Notes: a model not told the origin generated them from the sequence alone. A stretch of DNA of 64,000 bases from Mesobacillus boroniphilus (GCF_018424685.1 NZ_QTKX01000002.1:186001-250000); one strand, 5' to 3'. Positions 29,606 to 46,280 are shown, counted from the stretch's first letter. Made by a program: numbers and translations.

Positions 29606-30160
29606 ATGACAGCAATAGCCGGCGAATTATTCACACTGATGTTGATGGCATTCGCGTTAGGTATGGATGCTTTTTCCGTAGGTCTCGGAATGGGCATGTT
29701 CAGACTGACGAAAAGGCATATATTTAAAATTGGCGTCACAATTGGTTTGTTCCATGTGTGGATGCCGCTGCTGGGAATGGTTACAGGGAGATTTTTGTCC
29801 GAGCAGTTCGGGGCAATAGCTGGATATATTGGCGGACTGCTCCTGATCGTGCTGGGTGTCCAGATGATTTGGGCAAGCTTCAAGGAAGATGAGACAAGCG
29901 TGATTACCCCGGTTGGCAAGGGTTTATTTATTTTTGCCCTCAGCGTGAGCCTTGACAGTTTTTCAGTAGGACTGACACTTGGAATTTACGGCGCAAGGAC
30001 GCTGCTTGTACTGATCTGTTTTGGTGTTGTGGCAATGAATCTGACGTGGGCAGGGCTCCTGGTTGGAAAAAGAGTGCAGGGGTGGCTTGGTACATACAGT
30101 GAAGCATTGGGTGGAAGCATTTTGCTTGCTTTCGGGCTCAAATTGCTATTGCCTATATAA
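29606..30160 (+). CDS. mntP: Manganese efflux pump MntP
   Basis: Six-helix membrane protein (184 aa; YwlD in B. subtilis) that exports Mn2+. Two halves carry related acidic motifs in membrane helices, [12 protein letters not shown] and [12 protein letters not shown], the internal duplication typical of the family. GAGGGGGCG lies 7 bp before the ATG. No yybP-ykoY manganese riboswitch was recognised in the leader, which instead holds the 21-bp array and about 120 bp of other sequence. Confidence 0.93.
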   Translation: MTAIAGELFTLMLMAFALGMDAFSVGLGMGMFRLTKRHIFKIGVTIGLFHVWMPLLGMVTGRFLSEQFGAIAGYIGGLLLIVLGVQMIWASFKEDETSVITPVGKGLFIFALSVSLDSFSVGLTLGIYGARTLLVLICFGVVAMNLTWAGLLVGKRVQGWLGTYSEALGGSILLAFGLKLLLPI

Positions 30161-30172
30161 TACTTTTAACAT

Positions 30173-30197
30173 GCACCTGCTCGTCAGGTGTTTTTTT
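30173..30197 (+). terminator. mntP terminator
   Basis: GCACCTG with CAGGTG, loop CTCGT, T7 tail. Confidence 0.88.
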
Positions 30198-30269
30198 GCT
30201 TTCTAGGAAAAATGAAATTGCTGAAAGATTATCATATAATGGAGAAAAGTTATTCACAGGAGGGAAAAC

Positions 30270-30707
30270 ATGGCGCACATCTTATTTGTCTGTACCGGAA
30301 ACACATGCCGCAGCCCAATGGCAGAAGCGATTTTAAAAAGCAAGCAGTTGCCAGGAGTCGAGGTGAAATCGGCGGGAGTATATGCCCCTAATGGTGCTGA
30401 GGCTTCTGTCAACGCGAAGACTGTGCTTGAGGAAAACGATATCCGCCATGATCATCGCTCCTCGACATTAACAAGGGAAGATATCGACTGGGCAACCTTG
30501 GTCCTCTCGATGACACAGAGCCATAAAGGCTTGATTATGAACCAGTATCCACACGCTGCTGATAAAATTTTTACATTGAAAGAATTTGCTGATGAAACGG
30601 GAAACCTGGATGTGGCAGACCCTTTTGGCGGAAATGAACAAATTTATCGTGAAGCTTTTAAAGAAATTCAAAAAAGTATCGAAAGAATCGTTGATAAAAT
30701 CCGATAA
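30270..30707 (+). CDS. ywlE: Protein arginine phosphatase YwlE
   Basis: Low-molecular-weight phosphatase fold (145 aa). The P-loop is CTGNTCRSP: nucleophile Cys8, Thr12, Arg14. Thr at that loop position is the residue that makes YwlE specific for phosphoarginine rather than phosphotyrosine. The general acid Asp is in VADPFGG. In Bacillus it opposes the McsB arginine kinase, which marks proteins for ClpCP. CAGGAGGG lies before the ATG at 30270. Confidence 0.93.
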   Translation: MAHILFVCTGNTCRSPMAEAILKSKQLPGVEVKSAGVYAPNGAEASVNAKTVLEENDIRHDHRSSTLTREDIDWATLVLSMTQSHKGLIMNQYPHAADKIFTLKEFADETGNLDVADPFGGNEQIYREAFKEIQKSIERIVDKIR

Positions 30708-30749
30708 AAGCTTTGAGGAGTTTTAATTAATTTTTCAGGGGGATTATCA

Positions 30750-32045
30750 GTGGGGTCTAAACACAGCTACAAAATGGGATTACGGAAGAAATTGGTCATG
30801 CTGACGACTGTGTTGGCAATTATTACGTATTCAACAAGCGCATTTTTCATTTATTTCCTGTATCCTTACGTTCAAAATTTCATCGAGATTAATTCAGTCG
30901 TTTTTACAGCGGCGGTTCTAGGAATGGGGATTTTCTGGTCAGGCCTGCTTGCGTATATGGCTGCCGGTCTGATTGTCAAGCCGTTGCAAAAGCTCGAGCA
31001 GTCTGCAATAAAAGCGGCGCAGGGCGAAATTGGTGAGGATGCGGAAGTTTCGAAATCAGATGACGAGATTCGCTCTTTGGGACTAGCTTTCAATAATATG
31101 CTCTCAAACCTGCGTGAGATGGTCAGCCAGATTGATAGGAACTTCAAAGAAACAAATGAAAAGGTCATCCAGATTTCCGGGCAATCTGCGGCAGCATCTG
31201 AGCAGGCTTCCATTATCTCGACAACGATCAAAGAAATTGCGGCCGGGGCAGATTCTTCAGCATTATCTACACAGACGACTGCTGAGTCTGTGGATGAAGT
31301 CATCCGAATTGCCGAGAATGTCCAGGAAAAAGCCAGGACATCTGAATCAATTTCTGTGGAAATGGTTAAAGATTTGCAGGAATCGAAGAATGCGATTCAT
31401 TCACTGATTTCTGGCATCGAGACACTTGCAAATGACAATCGTGAGTCACTTGGCACCGTAAAGCGACTGGAAGAGAACGCGACAAAAGTAGAGCAAATCA
31501 TCCAGCTTGTTGGCGATATCGCAGCACAAACGAATTTGCTTGCTTTGAACGCATCAATTGAAGCAGCAAGGGCTGGTGAGCACGGTAAAGGTTTTGCTGT
31601 TGTCGCCGAAGAAGTCAGGAAGCTTGCTGATCAGAGTGCGGACGCGGTCCAGGGCATTTCACAACTAATCCAGAACATCCAGTCTGAAGTCCGAAATGTT
31701 GTCGGCCAGATCAGCACACAGGTTGAAACCGCGAACGGTGAAGCGAAAAAGGGAGAGAGAACAAACCAGGTTATCGACGCAATGACTTCAACGATCCATG
31801 AGATGGCAGATGTCATCCATACGATCGCCGAGCTAGTCGAAACACAAATGGAAACAATCCAGCACACATCTACCCAATCGCAGGAAATGGCCGCAATTGC
31901 AGAAGAAACCTCAGCCGGAGCGTTGAGTGTAGCATCAGCAGCCGAACAGCAGGCAGAAGTCATCGCGAATGTCGAGAACTTAGCGGTTGAATTGAAGAAT
32001 CAAGCTGATAAATTAAAAGGTACCATCACGAAGTTTTCGTTATAG
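30750..32045 (+). CDS. Methyl-accepting chemotaxis protein, short sensor
   Basis: 431-residue chemoreceptor. Two close membrane helices (about residues 14-36 and 45-70) leave almost no extracellular loop ([12 protein letters not shown]). A HAMP domain ([11 protein letters not shown] onward) and a long coiled-coil signalling domain follow, with the hairpin tip [40 protein letters not shown]. Lacking a periplasmic sensor, it probably senses membrane or cytoplasmic state. The GTG at 30750 has AGGGGG 7 bp upstream; an ATG at 30774 is an alternative. The ligand is unknown. Confidence 0.92.
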   Translation: MGSKHSYKMGLRKKLVMLTTVLAIITYSTSAFFIYFLYPYVQNFIEINSVVFTAAVLGMGIFWSGLLAYMAAGLIVKPLQKLEQSAIKAAQGEIGEDAEVSKSDDEIRSLGLAFNNMLSNLREMVSQIDRNFKETNEKVIQISGQSAAASEQASIISTTIKEIAAGADSSALSTQTTAESVDEVIRIAENVQEKARTSESISVEMVKDLQESKNAIHSLISGIETLANDNRESLGTVKRLEENATKVEQIIQLVGDIAAQTNLLALNASIEAARAGEHGKGFAVVAEEVRKLADQSADAVQGISQLIQNIQSEVRNVVGQISTQVETANGEAKKGERTNQVIDAMTSTIHEMADVIHTIAELVETQMETIQHTSTQSQEMAAIAEETSAGALSVASAAEQQAEVIANVENLAVELKNQADKLKGTITKFSL

Positions 32046-32051
32046 ATTGTG

Positions 32052-32085
32052 AACCACAGCGGCTTTGCTGTGGTTTATTTTTTTA
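32052..32085 (+). terminator. Chemoreceptor gene terminator
   Basis: AACCACAGC / GCTGTGGTT with a short loop and ATTTTTTT tail. Confidence 0.92.
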
Positions 32086-32097
32086 TAAAAAGTTCCT

Positions 32098-32235
32098 TGG
32101 TCGATATATTTGAGAATGTGGTCGATAAAATTAAAATTCCGCTGTTATAATTCGGGATCTGGTCGATAAAATCGAAAAAGTGGTCGATATATTCAAAAAT
32201 CTGCTGATATAATTCGAAAGTGGTCGATATCCTTT
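32098..32235. repeat. 21-bp array, TGGTCGATA type, 7 units
   Basis: TGGTCGATA or variants start at 32098, 32119, 32140 (degenerate), 32160, 32181, 32202 and 32221. The best unit contains the short palindrome TCGATAAAATCGA. Starts 13 bp after the preceding terminator. Same core as the array at 25878, on the opposite strand. Confidence 0.85.
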
Positions 32236-32395
32236 TCGATATAAGCCATTTTCGGGTTGTCTTTTCACTGTTATTAAGGCAATATCACCTCATTCATACA
32301 ATCTGACCCGTTTTCTTTATAAATCTGAGCGAATATGAGAAAATAACGATAGATTTAATCGCCCCGCATGCGGGAATACATAGGAGGATTTTACG

Positions 32396-32836
32396 ATGAA
32401 AGTTGCAATTGCTTCAGACCATGGCGGAGTGAATATCCGCGAAGAAATTAAGAGTTTGATGGATGAAATGAAGATCGAATATGAAGATTTCGGATGCGAA
32501 TGCGGTACATCTGTTGATTATCCGGACTATGCGCTTCCTGTTGCTGAAAAAGTGGCGAACGGAGAGTTCGATAAAGGAATCCTGATTTGCGGAACTGGTA
32601 TTGGAATGAGCATCGCCGCGAACAAGGTAAAAGGAATCCGCTGCGCGCTTGTGCATGACGTATTCAGCGCAAAGGCGACGCGCCAGCATAATGATACCAA
32701 TGTCCTGGCTATGGGCGAACGTGTAATCGGCCCGGGGCTTGCGCGTGAAATCGCAGCAGTATGGCTGACAGAAGAATACGAAGGCGGCCGCCACGAAAAC
32801 CGCGTCGGTAAAATAAAGGATTATGAAAATAAATAA
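32396..32836 (+). CDS. rpiB: Ribose-5-phosphate isomerase B
   Basis: Interconverts ribose-5-phosphate and ribulose-5-phosphate (RpiB/LacAB fold, 146 aa). Substrate-binding and catalytic features visible are [12 protein letters not shown] (Asp-His), the DYPDYALP loop, the catalytic Cys in [16 protein letters not shown] and the [15 protein letters not shown] segment. TAGGAGG precedes the ATG. The end overlaps the reading frame leading into ywlG. Confidence 0.96.
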   Translation: MKVAIASDHGGVNIREEIKSLMDEMKIEYEDFGCECGTSVDYPDYALPVAEKVANGEFDKGILICGTGIGMSIAANKVKGIRCALVHDVFSAKATRQHNDTNVLAMGERVIGPGLAREIAAVWLTEEYEGGRHENRVGKIKDYENK

Positions 32837-32876
32837 CATCCAGCCTTTTTTGCAAGGAGTACCAAATACCAATGTA

Positions 32877-33458
32877 ATGGAGGCGTTACAACTGTCTATT
32901 GAACAATGGGAAGCAGAATTGAACTCCGTCCTTACTGAATTTAATGAGCAGGTCCAGCTGAAAAAAGGCCAGGTGCTGGTCGTTGGCTGCAGCACGAGTG
33001 AAATCATTGGACAGCGGATTGGCACAGCGGGTACAGATGAAGTTGCGGAAATGGTCTTCAGGCAGCTCCGTGAACTGCAGGGTAAAACGGGTATCCAGCT
33101 TGCGTTCCAGTGCTGCGAGCATTTGAACCGGGCTATTGTTGTCGAACGGGAAACGGCCGAGCAGAAGCAGCTGGAAGAAGTGACCGTGATTCCTGTGAGG
33201 AACGCGGGCGGCGCAATGGCAGCTTACGCATACAAAAACCTCAATGATGCTGTGGTCGTTGAATTCATCAAGGCTGACGCCGGCATTGATATTGGAGACA
33301 CGCTGATTGGCATGCAAATGAAGCATGTCGCTGTGCCTGTGCGTGTTCAGCAAAAAAGCATCGGACATGCGCATGTTAATCTGGCGAAAACAAGGCCGAA
33401 ACTGATCGGCGGCGCCAGGGCAGTATACGAGCAAACGAAGGCAAATGAGTCTTGCTGA
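32877..33458 (+). CDS. ywlG: UPF0340 family protein YwlG
   Basis: 193-residue conserved protein of unknown function (UPF0340/TIGR01440). Conserved blocks are [28 protein letters not shown], and [25 protein letters not shown]. Invariant Cys and His residues suggest an enzyme, but none is assigned. The start is uncertain: the ATG at 32877 fits homologues, though its ribosome site is poor; the in-frame ATG at 32823 would overlap rpiB by 14 bases and adds 18 residues. Lies between rpiB and glyA as in B. subtilis. Confidence 0.88.
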   Translation: MEALQLSIEQWEAELNSVLTEFNEQVQLKKGQVLVVGCSTSEIIGQRIGTAGTDEVAEMVFRQLRELQGKTGIQLAFQCCEHLNRAIVVERETAEQKQLEEVTVIPVRNAGGAMAAYAYKNLNDAVVVEFIKADAGIDIGDTLIGMQMKHVAVPVRVQQKSIGHAHVNLAKTRPKLIGGARAVYEQTKANESC

Positions 33459-33603
33459 CAGGGAAAGGAATTGAAGGAAAATGCAGGCCTGATATCAGAT
33501 TTACTTTTACCTTCATCCTTTCCTTTCATTATAATATCGGCTAAAATAAGAATGAATTTTCTAATAAATGAACAAGGCAATACATATAAGAGGGGGAACT
33601 TAA

Positions 33604-34845
33604 GTGAAGCACTTGTCACAGCAGGACAGCAAAGTTTACGCTGCAATGCAGGATGAATTGAAGCGTCAGCGCACGAAAATCGAATTGATTGCATCAGAGA
33701 ACTTTGTCAGCGAAGCCGTAATGGAAGCGCAGGGGTCCGTACTTACGAATAAGTATGCAGAAGGCTATCCAGGCCGTCGTTATTATGGCGGATGCGAATA
33801 CGTCGATGTTGCCGAAAACATTGCCCGCGACCGCGCGAAGGAAATTTTTGGCGCAGAGCATGTCAATGTCCAGCCGCACTCAGGCGCGCAGGCCAATATG
33901 GCCGTCTACTTCACGATTCTTGAGCAAGGGGATACTGTGCTTGGAATGAATCTTTCCCACGGGGGCCACTTGACGCACGGAAGTCCGGTTAACTTCAGCG
34001 GCATCCAGTATAACTTCGTTGAGTATGGCGTTGATGAAGATACTCATGTAATCAACTATGATGTCGTCCTGGAAAAAGCTCGCGAGCACAAGCCAAAGCT
34101 GATCGTTGCCGGTGCAAGTGCTTACCCACGGGCAATCGACTTCAAGCGTTTCCGTGAAATCGCTGATGAAGTCGGCGCATATTTGATGGTCGATATGGCC
34201 CATATCGCTGGACTGGTCGCGGCTGGCCTTCACCAGAATCCGGTGCCGTACGCTGACTTTGTTACAACGACTACTCATAAAACACTTCGCGGCCCGCGCG
34301 GCGGAATGATCCTCTGCAAAGAAGAATTCGCGAAGAAAATCGATAAATCAATTTTCCCTGGAATCCAGGGCGGCCCGCTTATGCACGTAATCGCTGCTAA
34401 AGCAGTAGCATTCGGCGAAGCACTCCAGGATTCTTTCAAAGAATACGCCCAGAATATCATATCGAATGCCAACCGCCTTGCAGAAGGTTTGAAGAACGAA
34501 GGCATCGACCTGGTATCCGGCGGCACAGACAATCATTTGCTATTGATTGACCTGCGTTCTCTTGGCTTGACCGGGAAAGTGGGAGAAAAAGTGCTAGATG
34601 ATATCGGCATTACCGTCAATAAAAACACGATTCCATTCGATCCAGAAAGCCCATTTGTAACAAGCGGCATCCGTATCGGCACAGCTGCAGTAACAAGCCG
34701 CGGCTTCGGTCACGAAGAAATGGACGAAATCGCTTCGTTGATTGCCTTTACATTAAAAAATCACCAAGACGAAGCTAAGCTAGAAGAAGCTAAGAAGCGT
34801 GTCGAGGACTTAACAAGCAAGTTCGAACTATATCCTGAGAGATAA
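33604..34845 (+). CDS. glyA: Serine hydroxymethyltransferase
   Basis: PLP enzyme converting serine and tetrahydrofolate to glycine and 5,10-methylene-THF, the main source of one-carbon units. 413 aa. Visible are [15 protein letters not shown], the [11 protein letters not shown] phosphate site, [13 protein letters not shown], and the PLP Lys in [13 protein letters not shown] (about residue 226). The GTG start at 33604 has GAGGGGGAAC 8 bp before it. Next to upp and near other nucleotide genes. Confidence 0.97.
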   Translation: MKHLSQQDSKVYAAMQDELKRQRTKIELIASENFVSEAVMEAQGSVLTNKYAEGYPGRRYYGGCEYVDVAENIARDRAKEIFGAEHVNVQPHSGAQANMAVYFTILEQGDTVLGMNLSHGGHLTHGSPVNFSGIQYNFVEYGVDEDTHVINYDVVLEKAREHKPKLIVAGASAYPRAIDFKRFREIADEVGAYLMVDMAHIAGLVAAGLHQNPVPYADFVTTTTHKTLRGPRGGMILCKEEFAKKIDKSIFPGIQGGPLMHVIAAKAVAFGEALQDSFKEYAQNIISNANRLAEGLKNEGIDLVSGGTDNHLLLIDLRSLGLTGKVGEKVLDDIGITVNKNTIPFDPESPFVTSGIRIGTAAVTSRGFGHEEMDEIASLIAFTLKNHQDEAKLEEAKKRVEDLTSKFELYPER

Positions 34846-34855
34846 GATTTTACCC

Positions 34856-34886
34856 AGCGGTCCTCAATGAATGAGGACCGCTTTTT
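34856..34886 (+). terminator. glyA terminator
   Basis: AGCGGTCCTCA / TGAGGACCGCT with an ATGA-type loop and T5. Confidence 0.94.
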
Positions 34887-35023
34887 CAGGGGAAAATCAT
34901 TTAGCTGAAGCGGTTGCTTGTAAAGAGGTTTTTCTGTAAAATTAAACGAAGTGTGATTCAACAGATCTTACATATAACAGACAGGTGTTCACAACTCATT
35001 TACCTTTAAAAGGAGCGATACAC

Positions 35024-35653
35024 ATGGCAAAAGTATACGTATTTGACCATCCATTGATTCAGCATAAACTTACTTATATCCGCGAAAAAAGCACAGGCAC
35101 GAAGGAGTTCCGCGAGCTTGTAGATGAAGTTGCAACGCTGATGGCGTTCGAAATCACGCGTGACATGCCGCTTGAGGAAATTGAAATTGAAACACCAGTC
35201 GAAAAGACAAAATCGAAAGTACTATCAGGCAAGAAGCTTGGCATCATCCCAATCCTCCGTGCAGGTATCGGAATGGTTGACGGCATCCTGAAATTGATCC
35301 CTGCTGCAAAGGTAGGACATATCGGACTTTACCGCGATCCGGAAACATTATTGCCGGTTGAATACTATGTAAAACTACCAAGTGATGTCGAAGAGCGCGA
35401 TTTTATCGTCGTTGACCCAATGCTTGCGACAGGCGGTTCTGCAGTCGAAGCGATCAACTCTCTTAAAAAGCGCGGCGCGAAGCATATCAAGTTCATGTGT
35501 TTGATTGCAGCTCCAGAGGGAGTAGAAACGGTAAAAGAAGCGCATCCTGATGTGGATATTTATATCGCTGCACTTGATGAAAAGCTTAATGACCATGGCT
35601 ACATCGTACCTGGACTAGGAGACGCAGGAGATCGTTTATTTGGGACTAAATAA
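35024..35653 (+). CDS. upp: Uracil phosphoribosyltransferase
   Basis: Salvages uracil to UMP with PRPP. 209 aa. The PRPP loop [15 protein letters not shown], the flexible [13 protein letters not shown] segment and the uracil-binding C terminus ([15 protein letters not shown]) are all present. AAAGGAGCG lies before the ATG at 35024; an upstream in-frame start at 34985 is rejected. Confidence 0.97.
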   Translation: MAKVYVFDHPLIQHKLTYIREKSTGTKEFRELVDEVATLMAFEITRDMPLEEIEIETPVEKTKSKVLSGKKLGIIPILRAGIGMVDGILKLIPAAKVGHIGLYRDPETLLPVEYYVKLPSDVEERDFIVVDPMLATGGSAVEAINSLKKRGAKHIKFMCLIAAPEGVETVKEAHPDVDIYIAALDEKLNDHGYIVPGLGDAGDRLFGTK

Positions 35654-35660
35654 GATTACT

Positions 35661-35692
35661 GAGGCACCTCTATAAAATGGGGTGCTTTTTTC
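35661..35692 (+). terminator. upp terminator
   Basis: GAGGCACCTC region pairing GGGGTGC (imperfect), T6 tail. Confidence 0.8.
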
Positions 35693-35715
35693 GTTTGGAT
35701 TTAGAATTAGTCTAG

Positions 35716-35807
35716 TTCGCGGAAATAAAGCATGGTTTAGCGGAATTATGGAGCTTTTCGCGAGATTCATCACTCTTTTCGCGGAATTGCCCAGCGTCTT
35801 CTCGGAA
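35716..35807. repeat. 21-bp array, TTCGCGGAA type, 5 units
   Basis: TTCGCGGAA or variants start at 35716, 35737, 35757, 35778 and 35799 (spacing 20-21 bp). Starts 24 bp after the upp terminator and ends about 80 bp before the subtilase gene. Confidence 0.82.
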
Positions 35808-35885
35808 TAAATTTTCCTGACGGGTAATCTGAATACTAAACTCCTTAAAATGACACGCTATGTTAAAAAGGAGGGGCTATTTGTA

Positions 35886-38162
35886 ATGAAAAAGCGTAAT
35901 TTTTTCTTAATTGTCCTATCAATAGCAATCCTCACTGCATTCGAACCGCAAAAAATGCAGCTCCCGCCGATTCCTCAAGAGGATCCCCACACCGAAAAAA
36001 TCGCTATCGTCTTAACAAAGCAACAGGTGAATGAACAAGAAATCCATCATAAGCTGAAAAACCTTAAAAACACAAAATTCCGTCGCATCTTCACGCATGC
36101 AATCAGTGGATATTCTGTTAAAGGACCTATCTCCGAGCTTCAACAGCTTGAAAAGTCTAATGACATCCAACTTTTATCCGAAGTAAACACGTACAAGGTG
36201 GAGAGTCCGGCACATCTACCAAATCGCTATAAATCGAGCACTAGTTTTATCGATAATTTTGAATTGATTGGAACGGAGGCTGTACACGGTATCCTTGATA
36301 AAAAAGGCAACCGCCTGACAGGTAAGGGCGTGACAATCGGGGTAATCGATACGGGGATAGATTATGAGCATCCTGACTTGCGGAGGAGTTTTGCCGGTGG
36401 TCATGATCTGGTTGATGGAGATGATGATCCGATGGAAACGAAGGGTGTCGGCTTTAGAAGCACCCTGCACGGAACGCATGTGGCAGGCGTCATTGCGGCG
36501 AACGGAAGAATGAGAGGGATGGCTCCCGATGCCAAAATCGTTGCCTACCGTGCGCTTGGGCCAGGAGGAAGCGGAACGACAGAGCAGGTCATAGCTGCTA
36601 TTGATGAAGCTATAAAAGATAAGGTGGACATCTTGAATCTCTCGCTTGGAAATGATGTCAATGGTCCGGACCTGCCCATCAGCCTCGCGCTCAATAAAGC
36701 GGTGGATGAAGGAATCGTCGCGGTAACTTCCTCTGGTAATTCGGGTCCCAATCGTTGGACTGTAGGGTCACCAGGCACAGCTTCCAAAGCCATCTCGGTT
36801 GGCGCGTCGACTCCTCCGATGCAGGTGCCGTATCTCAACGTCCCAGGACTTTCTGAAGAAATAAGGCTGGAACTTTTACAGGGTTCGGATAATTGGAACA
36901 TTACTCAAAGTGAAAATCTTGTATTTGCAGGACTGGGCACGAAAGAGGAGATGAAAGACGTAAGGGATAAGCTTGTTTTAGTCGAACGGGGTAAGCTTAC
37001 TTTTACCGAAAAAGCTAAGAATGCACTTGAAGCGGGCGCTATCGGAGTGATCATCTATAACAATACGAAGGGGACATTCTTTGGAAACCTGGAAGAGAAC
37101 GTGCCGATTCCAGTGGCCGCGATTAGCAAAGAAGATGGCTTGGCGCTAAAAAAACAGCTCGTTAAAAACTCAATGCTGATCCGTATCAATTTAATAGAAG
37201 AAAGAGATATTCTTGCTGACTTCAGCTCCCGCGGTCCGGTGACGGTCACATGGGAAATCAAGCCAGATATCGTTGCACCCGGCGTTGCGATCAACAGCAC
37301 GATTCCCGGAGGTTACCTCCCTCTTCAGGGAACGAGCATGGCCGCGCCCCATGTAGCAGGAGCGGCAGCGCTGATTAAACAGGCTCATCCAGACTGGAGC
37401 CCGGCAGAAATCAAGGCGGCAATCATGAACACTGCCAAGGATATAACCGACCGTGATGGCAAAAGGTACCGGACATTCGAGCAGGGAGCGGGGAGGATCC
37501 AGCTGGAGGCGGCCATCAATTCGGAAAGTCTGATTGTTCCGGGCTCGCTGCAATTCGGTAAATTCCAGCTTGCCGAAAACATGCACCGTCACAGTGCAAG
37601 ACTGACTGTCAAAAACACAGGATCAGCCACTAAAAATTATTCATTTCTCATACCCCAAAAAGAAAAGGGAATAGAGTGGGAGCTTCCGATGAGTTTCTCG
37701 CTGAAACCGAATGAAGCGAAAGACGTGGAGCTTGCGATGATAGCAACCCCGGCATTATTAAAAGATAAAATCCATGATGGCAGCCTTGTTATAGAGGACG
37801 GGAAAAATAAGATAAGGATTCCATACCTATACGTTTTAGAAGAACCGGATTACCCGCGGGTGATGGGCTTCGACTTTGCTCCGGCAGATAATGGGGAAGC
37901 GTATCGCTATGAAGTCTATTTGCCGGGAGGGGCAGAAGAATTTGGCATCGCTCTGTTTGATCCGGATCAATACCGCTTCGTCGGTTTCCTTGACTGGGGA
38001 AGGAAGATGAAAAAGGGAATGGTGCGGAAAGAAATACCACTGGAAAAATTGCCGGAGGAAGGAATGTACCTGGCAAAGGTATTTGCAAAGAAGAAAGGTC
38101 GAGAAAGCACGATAGACGCAATGATTTTTATAGGTAAAAATACAAGGGGCGGAGGAAGGTGA
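35886..38162 (+). CDS. Secreted S8 serine protease, Vpr-like
   Basis: Extracellular subtilase (758 aa). Signal peptide (MKKRNFFLIVLSIAILTAF), then an inhibitor I9-type prodomain (IAIVLTKQQVNEQEI...), then the catalytic domain: Asp in GVIDTGIDYEHPDL (about residue 153), His in HGTHVAG (about 195), oxyanion Asn in SSGNSGPN and Ser in GTSMAAPHVAG (about 482). A PA domain (VLVERGKLTFTEKAKNA...) is inserted between His and Ser, as in Vpr. A C-terminal beta domain follows, without cell-wall anchor or repeats. ATG at 35886 has AAGGAGGGG 9 bp upstream. Confidence 0.93.
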   Translation: MKKRNFFLIVLSIAILTAFEPQKMQLPPIPQEDPHTEKIAIVLTKQQVNEQEIHHKLKNLKNTKFRRIFTHAISGYSVKGPISELQQLEKSNDIQLLSEVNTYKVESPAHLPNRYKSSTSFIDNFELIGTEAVHGILDKKGNRLTGKGVTIGVIDTGIDYEHPDLRRSFAGGHDLVDGDDDPMETKGVGFRSTLHGTHVAGVIAANGRMRGMAPDAKIVAYRALGPGGSGTTEQVIAAIDEAIKDKVDILNLSLGNDVNGPDLPISLALNKAVDEGIVAVTSSGNSGPNRWTVGSPGTASKAISVGASTPPMQVPYLNVPGLSEEIRLELLQGSDNWNITQSENLVFAGLGTKEEMKDVRDKLVLVERGKLTFTEKAKNALEAGAIGVIIYNNTKGTFFGNLEENVPIPVAAISKEDGLALKKQLVKNSMLIRINLIEERDILADFSSRGPVTVTWEIKPDIVAPGVAINSTIPGGYLPLQGTSMAAPHVAGAAALIKQAHPDWSPAEIKAAIMNTAKDITDRDGKRYRTFEQGAGRIQLEAAINSESLIVPGSLQFGKFQLAENMHRHSARLTVKNTGSATKNYSFLIPQKEKGIEWELPMSFSLKPNEAKDVELAMIATPALLKDKIHDGSLVIEDGKNKIRIPYLYVLEEPDYPRVMGFDFAPADNGEAYRYEVYLPGGAEEFGIALFDPDQYRFVGFLDWGRKMKKGMVRKEIPLEKLPEEGMYLAKVFAKKKGRESTIDAMIFIGKNTRGGGR

Positions 38163-38182
38163 TTCCTATCCGGCCCTTTTTT
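38144..38182 (+). terminator. Subtilase gene terminator
   Basis: AAGGGGCGG...CCGGCCCTT with an inner GGAA/TTCC, T6 tail; the 5' arm overlaps the last codons. Confidence 0.82.
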
Positions 38183-38362
38183 ATTCTTATTAAACTATTC
38201 GGCTTCTCGGGCATAAGCTCAAAAAGGTAATTCGGGGTAAAATTGGAATAAATTAAAAGGAGAAAATACAGGCAAAAATAAGCTTTTATAATATAATTCT
38301 AAAATAGGGATTATGGTATATATTTTAAGTGAAAACTTTGTGAATTTTTTCACCGCTATGGA

Positions 38363-38391
38363 TTGACATTGACAATAGCCTATTGTATGCT
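38363..38391 (+). promoter_or_regulatory. atp operon promoter
   Basis: TTGACA (38363-38368), 17-bp spacer, TATGCT (38386-38391). A second TTGACA directly follows the first. About 130 bp of leader precede the first gene. Confidence 0.75.
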
Positions 38392-38521
38392 TACAAAGGG
38401 CATAAAATGATAAGGTTTTCAACGTTGATATGCAAGCTTTTTTAGTGAAAATATTGTTTTTTCGGAAAATGATTTTTCACCCCCTGAAGCTCCCATTCTC
38501 AAAAGTGAGGATGCGTTTTTT

Positions 38522-38743
38522 ATGCGCCGAAACAACCGCCACCCTTTTCAAGCGATGGCACTCATGTCCGCTATACTATCTCAATTGGTAGGCTCCATTT
38601 TAATTGGCATATTTTCCGGAAGATGGCTGGACCAAAGTCTTGGTACAGAGCCACTTTTCTTGATATTCGGATTGCTGATCGGATTGGCGGCAGGTGTTTA
38701 TGCCATGCTCCGCCTCATCCAACACTTCTTTTCGGGAGACTAG
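38522..38743 (+). CDS. atpZ: AtpZ/AtpI family small membrane protein
   Basis: 73-residue protein with two transmembrane helices (about residues 10-30 and 42-65) and a basic N terminus, of the F1F0-ATPase gene1 (AtpZ) family. AtpZ and AtpI have been implicated in assembly of the c-ring or in Mg2+ transport for the synthase in alkaliphilic Bacillus. First gene of the operon, 6 bp before atpI. GAGGATG lies about 10 bp upstream. Confidence 0.85.
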   Translation: MRRNNRHPFQAMALMSAILSQLVGSILIGIFSGRWLDQSLGTEPLFLIFGLLIGLAAGVYAMLRLIQHFFSGD

Positions 38744-38749
38744 CCATCT

Positions 38750-39121
38750 ATGGAAATTCAGGACTTGTTTATTCGCCAGCGCAAATACATATTCACCTTG
38801 TTGTCTTTATACGTACTCGGGTACGGCTTTACAAGCTATCAATCGGTTTTTGCCGGGTTGATCTTTGGTACAAGCCTGAGCCTTTTTAATTTATGGCTGC
38901 TTGCGAGGAAAATGAACAACTTCGGGGATTCGGTGGTGCAGGGGAAGAAGGTGCGCTCGCTCGGCTCGTTGTCGAGGCTTGCTACTGGAGCGCTTGCTGT
39001 AATCGTTGCGATGGAATATCCTGATCGCATTGACCTTGTATTTACGATTTTGGGATTAATGACAGCTTATATTGTCATTATGATAGATTTTTTTGTCCAG
39101 TCTTTTCATTTACGTAAATAG
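38750..39121 (+). CDS. atpI: ATP synthase protein I
   Basis: 123-residue membrane protein with four predicted helices (about residues 15-30, 32-50, 72-90, 95-116) and a short basic loop. AtpI helps assemble the rotor c-ring. Its place between atpZ and atpB, on the same strand and tightly packed, supports the name, since sequences of this family diverge quickly. Confidence 0.88.
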   Translation: MEIQDLFIRQRKYIFTLLSLYVLGYGFTSYQSVFAGLIFGTSLSLFNLWLLARKMNNFGDSVVQGKKVRSLGSLSRLATGALAVIVAMEYPDRIDLVFTILGLMTAYIVIMIDFFVQSFHLRK

Positions 39122-39142
39122 CGGGGAAGAGAGGTGAATTAA

Positions 39143-39856
<714 letters not shown>

Positions 39857-39910
39857 TATAAACCTGTTCATTTAATGGACAAAACTTAAAAACATTTTTT
39901 CATACATTAA

Positions 39911-40138
<228 letters not shown>

Positions 40139-40157
40139 TCAATTATAAGAATTTAAG

Positions 40158-41433
<1,276 letters not shown>

Positions 41434-41442
41434 GATTCGTAG

Positions 41443-42966
<1,524 letters not shown>

Positions 42967-42972
42967 TTTGAA

Positions 42973-43088
42973 AAGCGTAAGTGCCTCGATCAGCCCCGAT
43001 AAGCGCTGGAGGGCCAGCCGATAAAGTCGTTCTTTGACTTTAACGGATGGACCGAAGCGACTCGAGGGGCTAGGCGCTGAAGCTGGAC
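42973..43088 (-). repeat. Dispersed GC-rich repeat inside the atp operon
   Basis: Read on the minus strand it gives CAGCGCCTAGCCCCTCGAG, GTCGCTTCGGTCC, AAAGTCAAAGAACGAC and CCTCCAGCGCTTATCGGGGC, matching the copy at 22699. It begins just 6 bp after the atpA stop codon and lies against the direction of operon transcription. Confidence 0.85.
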
Positions 43089-43093
43089 ATGTG

Positions 43094-43125
43094 AGGCAGA
43101 ACCAGCTTCATGGCTGGTCCTGCCT
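43094..43125 (+). other. Stable hairpin before atpG
   Basis: AGGCAG-ACCAGC pairs GCTGGT-CTGCCT (one mismatch, 6-nt loop), no T run. It is 44 bp before the atpG start and may act as an RNA-processing or stability structure. Confidence 0.65.
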
Positions 43126-43127
43126 GA

Positions 43128-44030
<903 letters not shown>

Positions 44031-44063
44031 ATTTTCCAATGACAATCGGGGATGTGGCATTAA

Positions 44064-45530
<1,467 letters not shown>

Positions 45531-45549
45531 TAACGGACCAGGAGGGTAA

Positions 45550-45960
<411 letters not shown>

Positions 45961-45967
45961 TGATGAC

Positions 45968-46000
45968 CAACACCCTCCGGGACGCCGGAGGGTGTTTTTA
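45968..46000 (+). terminator. atp operon terminator
   Basis: AACACCCTCCGG / CCGGAGGGTGTT, GACG loop, T5 tail. Confidence 0.95.
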
Positions 46001-46134
46001 TTATGAGGAGTAACGAATTAGCTATCCAATGGATTATTGCGAAGAATGGTGAAACTGATGGCCAATAGTTTTTTGAATAGAGAATGGCAATCCTACTATC
46101 CAATTAATTTGCATATATGGGAGCAGATGCCACT

Positions 46135-46264
46135 TCGCCAATAAAGTTGTGAACTTCGCCAATATAATTGAAATTTCGCCAATAAAATTAGTTTTTCGCC
46201 AATAAATCGAGATTATCGCCAATAAAATTGTGAAAACCGCCAATAAAACGAAATACCCACCAAT
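46135..46264. repeat. 20-21 bp array, TCGCCAATAAAATTG type, 7 units
   Basis: TCGCCAATA or variants start at 46135, 46156, 46176, 46196, 46216, 46237 and 46257. Two units contain the exact palindrome CAATAAAATTG or CAATATAATTG. It starts 135 bp after the atp terminator. Confidence 0.88.
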
Positions 46265-46280
46265 TCACTCTCCGCTTTTC

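Noticed and set aside
29500..29727. 75-codon frame ahead of mntP
   Set aside because: Overlaps the mntP start in another frame and has no ribosome site; mntP frame is a clear family match.
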